From contig JACQWT010000394.1 of the NCBI GenBank assembly GCA_016209145.1, positions 1-55,286 of the forward strand: DNA of 55,286 nucleotides. The letters are read 5' to 3'. Every line of letters begins with the position of its first letter. The first letter of the stretch is position 1. The translations under genes and the position numbers were made by a program. Under the pieces are notes generated by a model. It was not told the DNA's origin and ran no database searches. It saw only the letters and a list, made by a program, of their open reading frames with translations. This document shows, piece after piece, positions 41,108 to 49,854 of this stretch. This DNA comes from Deltaproteobacteria bacterium. GTDB taxonomy: Bacteria > Myxococcota_A > Polyangia > Polyangiales > Polyangiaceae.

Positions 41108-43291
41108 GTGAGGCAGCCGATGGCGGAGCAAGAGCGCGACGGCTCGCCCGGGACAAGCCTGTCCCGGGCCTGTGCGCTCGCCTGGCTCGGCTCGGTTGCC
41201 GCGGCGCTGCCGACGGCGGTGCGCACGAATCTCGCGGGCGGGGCGTGGGTCGAGGGATTGGTCGGCGCTGCTGCCATCTTCTGCTGCCTGCTGCTGCCCG
41301 CTGCCTGGCTTGTGCCGCGGGCGTGGCGCGGCCTGCGCGCCGTCGCCGGGCTGACGTCCCGCGCCGGCCCGCCTCCGGGGGCGCTCGTGGCCGGCATCGG
41401 GCTATGGGCGAGCTTCAGCGTCGCCGCCTTGACGGCGCTGGGAGCGCTGCTCAAGGCGACGACGCACCACCGCGGCCTGGGTGGCGCCGCCTTCGGCGCT
41501 CTCGGCCTGGCTCTCTGTCTCGCCGCGGCCGTGGCGGCGGGGCGGCTGGTCGGGGTCGGGCGACGTTGGATCGAACGTGGCGGGCCCCGGCGGCCGCTCC
41601 TCGCGGCCGCCGGCCTGCTCGTCGCCGGACCGCTCCTGCTGAGCGCCCTGCCGCTTGGCGGCTTCGGTGCCGGGCTCGGTCCGGCGGGCGCTCCGATCCG
41701 CGCGGCGCTGGTCGACGGCCTGCTCGCCGCCGTGGTGCTGGCTGCGCTGCTGCGGTTCAAGGTATTGGATCGGTCGGGGCGGGCGGCGCGCGTGGCTGCG
41801 CCGGCGCTGGTCGCCGCGACGCTGGTCGGCGGCTTCGGGCGCATCGAGCAGAGCCCGACCCTCGCGCGCGCCATGCGCGCCGGCGGCGGGCTGCCCGCGG
41901 CCGTGCTCTGGCTGTTGCAGGCGTGGGCCGATCGTGACGGCGACGGCGCTGCCGCGCACTTCGGCGGCGGGGACTGCGACGAGGGCGACCCGCACCGCCA
42001 TCCCGGGGCGGCCGATCGGCCGGGAGACGGCATCGATTCGGACTGCGACGGGATCGACGGACCGGCGGCCGCGGCGGCGTCTGCGGCCCGGTCGCCGGCC
42101 ACGGCGTCGGCGAGCGGATCGCCGGCGACTTCGGCCGCCACGTCGGCATCGCCGCGCGCGGCCTCCGCCTCCGCGCCGGCCGGCGAGCGAGTCGACATCA
42201 TCCTCGTAACGCTCGACACGGTGCGGGCGGACCACACCTCGGCCTACGGCTACGGCAAGCCCACGACGCCGGCCCTGGCGGCGCTCGGCGAGCGGGGCGT
42301 GCTGTTCGAGCACGCCTACGCCGCCGGCTGCGACATGCCGCAGGCGCTCGCGCCGCTCATCTCCGGCCGGCCGCTGGGCGAGACACCGCACAGCCGCGAA
42401 GAGTGGCCGTACGTCAAGCCCGAGACGGACACCGTGGCCGAGCGGCTCGGGCGCGCCGGCTATGCCACGGCGGCCGTCGTCTCGTTCACGTGGCTGCGCC
42501 AGGACAAGGGCGTCAGCCAGGGCTTCGACTACTTCGACGAGTCGCCATTTCGCGCCGATCATCCCGAGCGCAAGTCCACGGGACAGCGTGCCGGCGAGGC
42601 GGCCACGGCGCTGTACCGGCGCCTTGGCGCCGGAAGCCGGCCGCTGTTCTTGTGGCTGCACCTTTTCGACGCCCACGAGAAGTACCTTGCCCATCCGGGC
42701 CTCGACTTTGGCCCGGGCCCGTCCGGGCGCTACGACGCCGAGGTGGCCTTCGTCGATCGCCAGTTGGCCGCGCTGCGCGCCGTCGTCGACGCGGGGCCCC
42801 GGGCTGCCCGAACGCTATGGGTGGTGCACGGCTCGCACGGCGAGGGCTTTGGCGAGCACGGCGCTTTCGGCCACGGCCGCGAGCTGTACGACGAGGCGAT
42901 TCGGGTGCCACTGGTGGTCGCGGGCCCGGGCGTGCGGCCGGGCCGCTACGGGGCCGCCGCCGTGGGCACCCTCGACATCGCCCCCACGGTGCTCGACCTC
43001 GCGGCGGCCTCCCGCGAGGGGCTCGGCGGCGAGTCGCTGCGTCCCCTGCTCCGCGGCGACGGCTCGTGGCGTCGCGGCGCCCCGCTGCTTGCCTCCTGTG
43101 CCGGCCGCACGGCCGTGATCGACTGGCCCTTGAAGCTGCTCTCCATCGGCCGCGGCCGGCGGCGCGAGCGGCTGCTCCTGTTCGATCTGGAGGCCGATCC
43201 CGGCGAACAGCGGGATCTCTCGGCCGTGCGCGGCGCGGATCTCACGCGACTGGGCGCCCTGCGCGGCCGCGCGGCAAGCGGGGAGCGGTAG
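41108..43291 (+). CDS. membrane sulfatase/alkaline-phosphatase-fold protein with MopE-like segment
   Basis: DRDGDGAAAHFGGGDCDEGDPHRHPGAADRPGDGIDSDCDGIDG; VDIILVTLDTVRADHTSAYGYGKPTTPALAALGERGVLFEHAYA. Confidence 0.8.
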   Translation: MRQPMAEQERDGSPGTSLSRACALAWLGSVAAALPTAVRTNLAGGAWVEGLVGAAAIFCCLLLPAAWLVPRAWRGLRAVAGLTSRAGPPPGALVAGIGLWASFSVAALTALGALLKATTHHRGLGGAAFGALGLALCLAAAVAAGRLVGVGRRWIERGGPRRPLLAAAGLLVAGPLLLSALPLGGFGAGLGPAGAPIRAALVDGLLAAVVLAALLRFKVLDRSGRAARVAAPALVAATLVGGFGRIEQSPTLARAMRAGGGLPAAVLWLLQAWADRDGDGAAAHFGGGDCDEGDPHRHPGAADRPGDGIDSDCDGIDGPAAAAASAARSPATASASGSPATSAATSASPRAASASAPAGERVDIILVTLDTVRADHTSAYGYGKPTTPALAALGERGVLFEHAYAAGCDMPQALAPLISGRPLGETPHSREEWPYVKPETDTVAERLGRAGYATAAVVSFTWLRQDKGVSQGFDYFDESPFRADHPERKSTGQRAGEAATALYRRLGAGSRPLFLWLHLFDAHEKYLAHPGLDFGPGPSGRYDAEVAFVDRQLAALRAVVDAGPRAARTLWVVHGSHGEGFGEHGAFGHGRELYDEAIRVPLVVAGPGVRPGRYGAAAVGTLDIAPTVLDLAAASREGLGGESLRPLLRGDGSWRRGAPLLASCAGRTAVIDWPLKLLSIGRGRRRERLLLFDLEADPGEQRDLSAVRGADLTRLGALRGRAASGER

Positions 43292-43361
43292 TCCGATCCT
43301 CGCGTCGAATTCGTGGCGAGCACTTGGCTGGCGGCCAGATCCGTGGTGAGGTAGCGGTGCC

Positions 43362-44396
43362 GTGGGCGAGCGAGCTTGGATCGTCGGGGCCTGTGGGATC
43401 TTCGTCGGGGCGGCCGCGCTCTTCGGAGTCTTTGTCTGGGCCACGCGCAGCATGCTGGCGCAGGGGGAGCGTACGGCCGAGCAGGACGGCCTGCGCGGGC
43501 CGCCCCAGCTCGGCCACACCTGGCGCCTGGTGCGCGGCCGGCACTGGCAGATCGTCTCGGCCGACTACGAGGATCCGGAGGCGACGGACGGGCGCGAGCG
43601 CACTCGCGGCGCTTGCCCGGTGGGCATGGTCGACGTCAAGGGCGAGATGAAGGTCGAGCCCAGCGACAACCCGTACAGCGGCAATACCATAGACGACTTG
43701 CAGAGGAAGACCTGCACCGACTGGATCAGCCGCGACTACCCGGAGCGCTGCCGCACTTTCGATCGGGAGGCGTGGCTGAAGCTCTCCGAGGAGCTCGCCA
43801 CCAGATCCATGCACTTCTGCATCGACCGCTTCGAGTACCCCAACCGCAGGGGGCAGTACCCGATGATCTACGCGTCCTGGTGCGAGGCGCGCGAGGAGTG
43901 CCAGGGGCAAGGGAAGCGGCTGTGCACCGAGGACGAGTGGACCTTCGCCTGCGAGGGCGAGGAGGCCATGCCCTATCCGTACGGCTACGAGCGCGAGCCG
44001 GACAAGTGCCCGGTCGATCGTTCCTGGCGGCCCTACAACCAGAAGGCGATGGTGCCTCGCGACGGCGACGCGGCGCGCTACGAGATGGACCGGCTCTGGC
44101 AGGGGGTGGCCTCGGGTGCGCGCCCCGGCTGCCGCAGCCCCTTCGGCGTGTACGACCTGACCGGCAACGTGGACGAGTGGACCGTGTCGGCGCGTCCGGG
44201 CGAACGCCCCTCGATCCTCAAGGGCGGCTACTGGGGGCCGGTGCGCACGCGCTGCCGGCCGAGCACGCGATCGCACGACGAGAACCACACCTTCTACCAG
44301 CAGGGCTTCCGCTGCTGCGCGGACGTGGGTGCCAAGATCCGCCGCGCCGAGGCTTCCGACCCGATGGCCGCCCCGCTTCCCCAGGCGCTGCCGTGA
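43362..44396 (+). CDS. SUMF1/formylglycine-generating-enzyme-family protein, membrane-anchored
   Basis: FCIDRFEYPNRRGQYP..GKRLCTEDEWTFACEGEEAMPYPYG..GVYDLTGNVDEWTVS..GFRCCAD. Confidence 0.85.
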   Translation: MGERAWIVGACGIFVGAAALFGVFVWATRSMLAQGERTAEQDGLRGPPQLGHTWRLVRGRHWQIVSADYEDPEATDGRERTRGACPVGMVDVKGEMKVEPSDNPYSGNTIDDLQRKTCTDWISRDYPERCRTFDREAWLKLSEELATRSMHFCIDRFEYPNRRGQYPMIYASWCEAREECQGQGKRLCTEDEWTFACEGEEAMPYPYGYEREPDKCPVDRSWRPYNQKAMVPRDGDAARYEMDRLWQGVASGARPGCRSPFGVYDLTGNVDEWTVSARPGERPSILKGGYWGPVRTRCRPSTRSHDENHTFYQQGFRCCADVGAKIRRAEASDPMAAPLPQALP

Positions 44397-44863
44397 CCGA
44401 GAGGGCGAGCCGAGCCCGGCGCCTGGTCGATCTTGTGAGCGCGCTGCTGCTCGTCGCCTCCGCCGGCCTGGTGCTCGCCGCAGCCACGCCCCTGCTCGTG
44501 CGGTTGATGCAGCCCTCGGCGGCGCTCGCGGCCAAGCGGGGCCTCGGGCGGGCTCTGCGGGGCCGGGGCATCGCCGTGCCCGCGGTCGAGCTTGCTCCCG
44601 CCGTGGGGGAGCCCGACCCGCTGGGCCGCGCGCTGCCGGCATTGCCTGGGCTTTGCAGAGTTTTATTGAGCAACGTGGGCATCGCCCGGCGCGCGCTCGC
44701 GCTGCGCGCCGCCGCGGACAGCTCGGCCGAGGTGGTGGGCGAGGCCCTGCCCGGATCCGTCGTGCTCGTCGCGCGTGAGCAGGGCCAGTGGCTGCTGGTG
44801 GTGCGCCCCGGCGGCGAGCCGGCCATGGGCTGGGTGCGGCGCGCGGATGTGGCGGTGCAGTAG
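44393..44863 (+). CDS. SH3-like domain membrane protein
   Basis: ALRAAADSSAEVVGEALPGSVVLVAREQGQWLLVVRPGGEPAMGWVRRADV; overlaps upstream stop. Confidence 0.65.
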   Translation: MTERASRARRLVDLVSALLLVASAGLVLAAATPLLVRLMQPSAALAAKRGLGRALRGRGIAVPAVELAPAVGEPDPLGRALPALPGLCRVLLSNVGIARRALALRAAADSSAEVVGEALPGSVVLVAREQGQWLLVVRPGGEPAMGWVRRADVAVQ

Positions 44864-44950
44864 GGCGGGGCCGGGCCGCGGCCCGCGGTCTTCATTGCCG
44901 ATGGGTGTCGCCCTGAAACTGCCGGCGGGTGCATCGCTCGGGCGCCAGGC

Positions 44951-44968
44951 GGGCTCGCAAGCGAGCCC
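44951..44968. terminator. perfect GC hairpin
   Basis: GGGCTCGC-AA-GCGAGCCC. Confidence 0.5.
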
Positions 44969-44970
44969 TA

Positions 44971-45024
44971 GACCCCGGAGGGATTCAAACCCACGACATC
45001 CGGAGCCGAAGTCCAGAGCTCTGC
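44971..45024 (-). other. tRNA-like 3' half (Arg-TCG-like), probable fragment
   Basis: minus strand CTCTGGACTTCGGCTCCGGATGTCGTGGGTTTGAATCCCTCCGGGG; anticodon-arm and T-arm recognisable, no matching 5' acceptor/D arm. Confidence 0.45.
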
Positions 45025-45065
45025 GCCTGCTGTCGCTGCCGTGATCGCGGCCGTACGAAGCGTGC

Positions 45066-45473
45066 TCACCGTAGGCACAACTGTCGCCCGCGTAGTACGG
45101 CGACGACGATGCCGACGACAGACGCCCCAAGAGCACGCCACACGCCGGCTGCTCCTACCTCGAAGAAGAGGAGCACTGCGCGCGACCTGTCGCCAAGCGT
45201 GTCACGCTCGAAATTCGCGACCGCGAGTATCACGGTTGCGGCGACGCCGCCGCTGCATACGGGAAGCACCCAGAGCATCCGCGTCGCCCAATGGGCGAGG
45301 TTCCGGGTGAGACGTGCGCTGTTGGCACCCGCAGGGCCCCTGTTGAAAGGCACGGGATACCCAGATGCCTTCGACACCGCCCCAACGATGTTGAGGAACC
45401 CGAAGAGCCCGATGACAGCCACGAAGGTCGTGAGGTAGACCTGTATCAGCGCGTACGCGGGAAGGTACTCCAT
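45066..45473 (-). CDS. small multi-pass membrane protein
   Basis: MEYLPAYALIQVYLTTFVAVIGLFGFLNIVGAV; lower GC than surroundings. Confidence 0.6.
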   Translation of the reverse strand: MEYLPAYALIQVYLTTFVAVIGLFGFLNIVGAVSKASGYPVPFNRGPAGANSARLTRNLAHWATRMLWVLPVCSGGVAATVILAVANFERDTLGDRSRAVLLFFEVGAAGVWRALGASVVGIVVAVLRGRQLCLR

Positions 45474-45481
45474 CGTATCGC

Positions 45482-46228
45482 CTAGTCCTGGTTGGCCCCA
45501 AGAGACGCCTCAAGAGCAGCGATCACCTCGGCGTCGGCAGGGCTCGGCCGCCCCTCGGCGTCGAAGCTGAGGAACTGCCCATGCCGCTGGATGCCCTTGA
45601 CGAGGCACTGCCTATCAAGCGGCACCGCCCATTCGTCACACATCAGTTCGAACTGATCGGCGTACTCCTCCGCACAACCAGGGTCACGTTCGATCTCGTG
45701 ATACTCGAGCGGCTTCGTTCCAGGCGACAAGGCATGCCTAGCCTCTACGGTCACGTGCTTGCGATCCCCAACCAAAAAGTGTTGGAAACGCCAGCTCGGC
45801 ACGCCGTCCCCCGGCTCCACGCACTGCACGTCGCTACGATGGGCGTTGCTGATGAGGAAGGCTTCGACGTGCGGGTTTCGAGTGATGGCCTTCAACATGG
45901 CCGTGGCGCGCACGTCGACGTCTGGTCCGAAGAGGAATTGGACCCGAGCCTTCGAGGCGGCGATCTCCCGGGCAAACTCCGGGTGATCCCCGAGTCCCCC
46001 GTGCAGGCAACCGCTGAAGATCAGAGCTTCCTCGTTCGTATGCTTGAGGAGGTTGTCACGGAGCAATCCCTCAAGTCCTACGACACGCCGACGGGTTGGC
46101 CAAGGCAGTTGCCCCTTGATGAGGTCGCGGATGACCCACGCGACCATCATCAAGGACACGATGATCCCGAAGATCAGTGCAAATTCGGTCATGGCATCGG
46201 CCGTCCACATCGGTTGCCTTCCAAGCAC
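45482..46228 (-). CDS. membrane-anchored protein, weakly PLD-like
   Basis: N-term TM FALIFGIIVSLMMVAWVIRDLI; ARVQFLFGPDVDVRATAMLKAI and WRFQHFLVGDRKHVTVEARH. Confidence 0.55.
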   Translation of the reverse strand: MLGRQPMWTADAMTEFALIFGIIVSLMMVAWVIRDLIKGQLPWPTRRRVVGLEGLLRDNLLKHTNEEALIFSGCLHGGLGDHPEFAREIAASKARVQFLFGPDVDVRATAMLKAITRNPHVEAFLISNAHRSDVQCVEPGDGVPSWRFQHFLVGDRKHVTVEARHALSPGTKPLEYHEIERDPGCAEEYADQFELMCDEWAVPLDRQCLVKGIQRHGQFLSFDAEGRPSPADAEVIAALEASLGANQD

Positions 46229-46465
46229 AACCGGGACCGTCCGTCAAGTCCTTGCTGCTCCTCGGCAGCGGCGGGGCGTCTCGGGAACTGGGCCGGCTGC
46301 GCGCCCGCGACGCCGGCGAGCCGGGGGTACTCCCGGAACGCGACGAGCTCGAAGCGCGTGCGGATCTTGCCGGCCTCGTGACCCTCCCGCGGCCACACGT
46401 AGGTCGTCTCGCGGTACCCGTCCTCGATCTGCGCGCGGTGCGCAGACCGCGGCGCTCTCCAGTCG

Positions 46466-46789
46466 GTGGACGGGGCGTTCCGCGAGCTGCTCGCGGCCTA
46501 CGAGGACGCGGGCAAGAGCGTGTTCGCCTGGGCGCTCGCCAACCCGTCGCGCTCCGGGCCACGCTGCGTCGCGTTTCGCACCCCGCGGGGCGAGGCGCGG
46601 CTTGCGGCCATCGACGGCCGGCGGGTGAAGGCCGCCGGAAGGCTGGATCCGTCGAGCGGAACCGTGGAGCTGCTCACCTGCTATCGGGTGGATCGCAACC
46701 GGCCGCTCAAGTCGCACTGGCTCGAACTGTGCCGGGAGCGGGCCGGCCACAAGCGGATCGGGACGGCCATCGAGATCGGACTCGCGTGA
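46466..46789 (+). CDS. hypothetical protein
   Basis: coherent ORF FRELLAAYEDAGKSVFAWALANPSRSGPRCVAFRTPRGEARLAAIDGRRV. Confidence 0.45.
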   Translation: MDGAFRELLAAYEDAGKSVFAWALANPSRSGPRCVAFRTPRGEARLAAIDGRRVKAAGRLDPSSGTVELLTCYRVDRNRPLKSHWLELCRERAGHKRIGTAIEIGLA

Positions 46790-46845
46790 GCGGGACGGCC
46801 AACGGACACGGCAACCGCCGGAGCACTTGGGAGAGGACCTGGGAG

Positions 46846-48020
46846 ATGTGGCAACCGGACGACACGCTGCTCGCCGAGACCAGGGCGACCCTTGACGAGC
46901 AGCTCCGCAGCCTGTCGCAGGCCGACTGCCCGCCCGGCCCGGCGGCCCGCGAGGCGGCGCGGGGCGCCCTCGAGGCCGCCGGCACGCTTGCGTTTCTCGG
47001 TCTGGCGGACGAGGCGCAGCGCGCGCTGGCAGGAGCCGGCGTGCCGTTCGCGCGCGCGGCGCGGGAGCTGGTCGAGGGCCTCGACTCCGAGCCGCTCGAC
47101 CGGGCGCTCGGCGAGCTGCTCGAGCTCGCCCCCGAGCTCCAGCTCGCGTCGGACGACGAGCTCCCGGAGATCGAGGAGCGGATCGTGGACGCGCTCGGCG
47201 CGCGCGATGCGATGGAGCTCCTGCTCGCGGGCGCGGGCCTGATGCCGGGCGCCGCGCCCGCGCTCGGGGCCGACATCGAGTCCTCGATCGTGGCGTTCGA
47301 CGAGCTGCTGGCGCGCTCTGGCGGCTCGTGCCGCTCGGCTCGCGGCGCGCCGCCCGAGCGGCGTGGGCCGCGCCCGCGATGCGGCCGCGACTGTGGTGGT
47401 GGCACCGGGGCTCGGACCTGCCCCACACGGCGCTGTCCGATCTCGGCACGGCCGCGCAGCTCATCCGCATCTTCCCCGAGGCAAGGGAGGAGCTCGCGAG
47501 GCTGGTGCAGGCCGAGCGCGACCTCGATGCCCTCGTAAGGACGCCGCCGCGCGTGGCGACGGGCGGCGAGAAGGCAGGCCATGTGATCGCGCTGGTCGAG
47601 CTCGCGCTCCGCGACCTGCCCGCCAACGACCGCGGGCGCTTCGCCCGGCCTCTGCCCGTGCCCGAGCACCAGCCCCAGTTTGCAGCCGCGGCCCCCCAGA
47701 GCGCCGGGCCCATGACGGCGGAGTGGAGGGCGCTTGCAGGCAAGTGGTACGCCGAGATCGAGTGGCCTGCGCCTCCGGACGACGCGGCCGAGCGCGAGGT
47801 GGTGCTCGTGGTCTACGACGCGCCTGAGGATGCGGTGAGCGCGGTGCTGCTCGGCCTGGTCCGCACGCTCGACGGAAGCGGGACCCGGCGCCGGGCGCGC
47901 TTCCGGATCGGAGAGCTCCGCGCCCGGCGCGCGCAGGAGCTTGGCGGCCTCGTGCTTCTCGTGGGCGATCCGCCGTACGTCGAGCTCGGCGCGCTCCATG
48001 ACAAGGCCGTGCCGGGTTGA
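46846..48020 (+). pseudogene. hypothetical protein upstream of Lon-like gene, apparent frameshift near 47311
   Basis: MWQPDDTLLAETRATLDEQLRSL..SSIVAFDELLAR in one frame continuing as ALWRLVPLGSRRAARAAWAAPAMRPRLWWWHRGSDLPHTALSDLG in another. Confidence 0.5.
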
Positions 48021-48030
48021 GGGCGCTCTG

Positions 48031-48864
48031 GTGTCCAAGACCATCACGCGAGAGAGGTTGTGCCAACGGAGTTCCGGGGGATTGCGCGAGCTCGCCGACT
48101 GGCTCGGCCAAGCGCTCGCGGGCTACTGGCTCAAGACCGAGCTCCGTACCGAGCTTGGGATCGCGACGCCGAAGCCGTGGGCAGGGCGGCACGGTGCGGC
48201 GGTGGCGCTCTTCGCGCCGACGGAGCAGGTGGATGGTCTCGCGGAAGGGCTCCCGCTACCAATGCAATGGCGACGAGAAGCCGCCGACTCCGACATGGTC
48301 CCGGCCGGGCTGAGCACCGTCGCCGAAAGCGTCCGCCGGGAGCTCGGGATCGATGGCTGGGGCCTCGCGCTCGCCCGCGACCTCGACGACTACGACCTCT
48401 CCGAGCTGCCGCTTGCCGCGGAGTCGGCGTGGGCGGCGCTCGCTGCGGCGCTCGTGGTGGCTTGCGAGGGCGGCGCGGTGCGGCCGTGGGTATTCGCGAC
48501 CGGAGCGTGGGACGGTCACGGGATCGCGCGCGTAGAGCACATCAAGGCGAAGCTCGCGGCAGTGCGGAGCCTCGGCTGGGCGCCCGAGGGGCAGCGTCCC
48601 GTGCTGTGGGTGCCGGCCGGGAACTACGACGAGGCGCGGGCGGCTATCACGGACGAGGTCGAGCTGAAGTCCTATCCCGCGGGCGAGACGAAGGCTCGCC
48701 AAGCGCTCAGCGAGCACTTGTACAGCATCGAGGTGCCCCCGACCACGGACGAGCCGCTCGCGCGGCGGCGTGACTACGCCAATCGACCGTACTCTGCCGT
48801 TCCCGGTGTTCCGCGATGGCCGCGCGCTGTGGTTGCCGTTCGGAGGGGCAGGGGCTGGCCATGA
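48031..48864 (+). CDS. Lon-like (S16) protease-domain protein
   Basis: AAESAWAALAAALVVACEGGAVRPWVFATGAWDGHGIARVEHIKAKLAAVRSLGWAPEGQRPVLWVPAGNYDEA parallels Lon Ser and Lys motifs. Confidence 0.55.
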   Translation: MSKTITRERLCQRSSGGLRELADWLGQALAGYWLKTELRTELGIATPKPWAGRHGAAVALFAPTEQVDGLAEGLPLPMQWRREAADSDMVPAGLSTVAESVRRELGIDGWGLALARDLDDYDLSELPLAAESAWAALAAALVVACEGGAVRPWVFATGAWDGHGIARVEHIKAKLAAVRSLGWAPEGQRPVLWVPAGNYDEARAAITDEVELKSYPAGETKARQALSEHLYSIEVPPTTDEPLARRRDYANRPYSAVPGVPRWPRAVVAVRRGRGWP

Positions 48865-49713
48865 GTGAAAGGCGTCTGTACGTCCTCGAGGTGCTGACCC
48901 CGGTTCACGTGGGCTCGGGCATGCTGCTCCCGTCGAGCGAGGTTGCGTACGACGAGCGGGAGAACCGAAGCCACGTGCTCGACCTGGACGCAGCCCTGGA
49001 CGCGATCGGTCCTGAGGGCTTCCAGAGTGCCAAGGTCCCAGGGCCGAACGAGCTCCTGGCGCTGCTCCGGCGCCGCGGTGTCGCGCTGGACGCGGTGTGC
49101 TGGGAGTCCCTGAAGGGCCGCTTCACGGCAAGGGATCTGCGCCTGTGTGTGCGCGATGGGCGCGGGTGCCCCATTATCCCGGGCAGCTCCCTCAAGGGCG
49201 CGCTGCGCACGGCGGTGTTGGCGGGGCTCGCCTGGGACGCTGAGCGAGCGACGCGGACCGAGCGGGGTGAGGCAGCCGTGGGCCGCGCGCTGGCGTCGGG
49301 CGCCGCCGGGCCCTTCGAGACCGCCCTGCTCCGCCCCGACCTGCCAGAGCGGGGACAGCAGAGGCTCGACCCGCACCACGACCCTTTCAGGCTGCTCGCT
49401 GTCACTGACGCGACCTTCTCGTGCCGCGCGACACGAGGAACCCGACATCGCGTCCGGCATCCCGCTCCGAGCCGCCCGCGCGGCGGCGCAGACGCCGGCG
49501 GCCCGCATCATGGCGGAGCTCGCGGTGCTCAGGTCGCACGAGCTCGCGGGCCGGCTGAAGGACATCTGGGACCGCGCCTCCAGGCAGTGCGAGGATCCGG
49601 CGGATCGGCGCAAGGCGGCCGAGGCAATCCGAGACCGAATGCGGGAGGCGAACCTGCTCAAGAAGTGGAAGGACAAGGCATGGGTCGCCGAGTTGCTCGC
49701 CGTGCTCTCGTGA
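48861..49713 (+). pseudogene. CRISPR-associated RAMP protein, Csm5-like, apparent frameshift/junction near 49420
   Basis: YVLEVLTPVHVGSGMLLPSSE and CPIIPGSSLKGALRTAVLAGLAWD; C-terminal part AARIMAELAVLRSHELAGRLKDIWDRASRQ..LLKKWKDKAWVAELLAVLS in another frame. Confidence 0.72.
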
Positions 49714-49854
49714 TTCCTGGCACGCCCGCCGCGAAGGCCGGGACGCGGGATTCAAGGGCGGCGCAGAGGGGCGTCTACAGGTGACTGCCCGGTCGGCACG
49801 TAGAGGCCAGCCAAGGCGCGGCCGCCCCCCGGCTGAACGATGGAGGATCAAGAC

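Noticed and set aside
38923-42237. 1104-aa minus-strand ORF
   Set aside because: Antisense to the sensor and sulfatase genes; low-complexity shadow ORF.
44971-45024. Complete tRNA gene
   Set aside because: T-arm has a mismatch and no 5' acceptor/D-arm partner is found, so only a fragment is supported.
46189-46398. Minus-strand segment ETTYVWPREGHEAGKIRTRFELVAFREYPRLAGVAGAQ as a possible Cas gene remnant
   Set aside because: Reads like coding sequence but too short and without a motif I can name.
48771-48862. Small ORF VTTPIDRTLPFPVFRDGRALWLPFGGAGAGHE between Lon-like and Csm5-like genes as a RAMP remnant
   Set aside because: Only about 32 codons and overlaps the Lon-like reading frame; could be chance.
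48031-48864. Calling the Lon-like protein CalpL
   Set aside because: No SAVED domain or N-terminal membrane segment is recognisable; only the protease core is suggested.
49713-49854. Possible CRISPR array in the gap between Cas-like genes
   Set aside because: No regularly spaced direct repeats seen; other gaps (46230-46460, 52317-52426) also lack an array.
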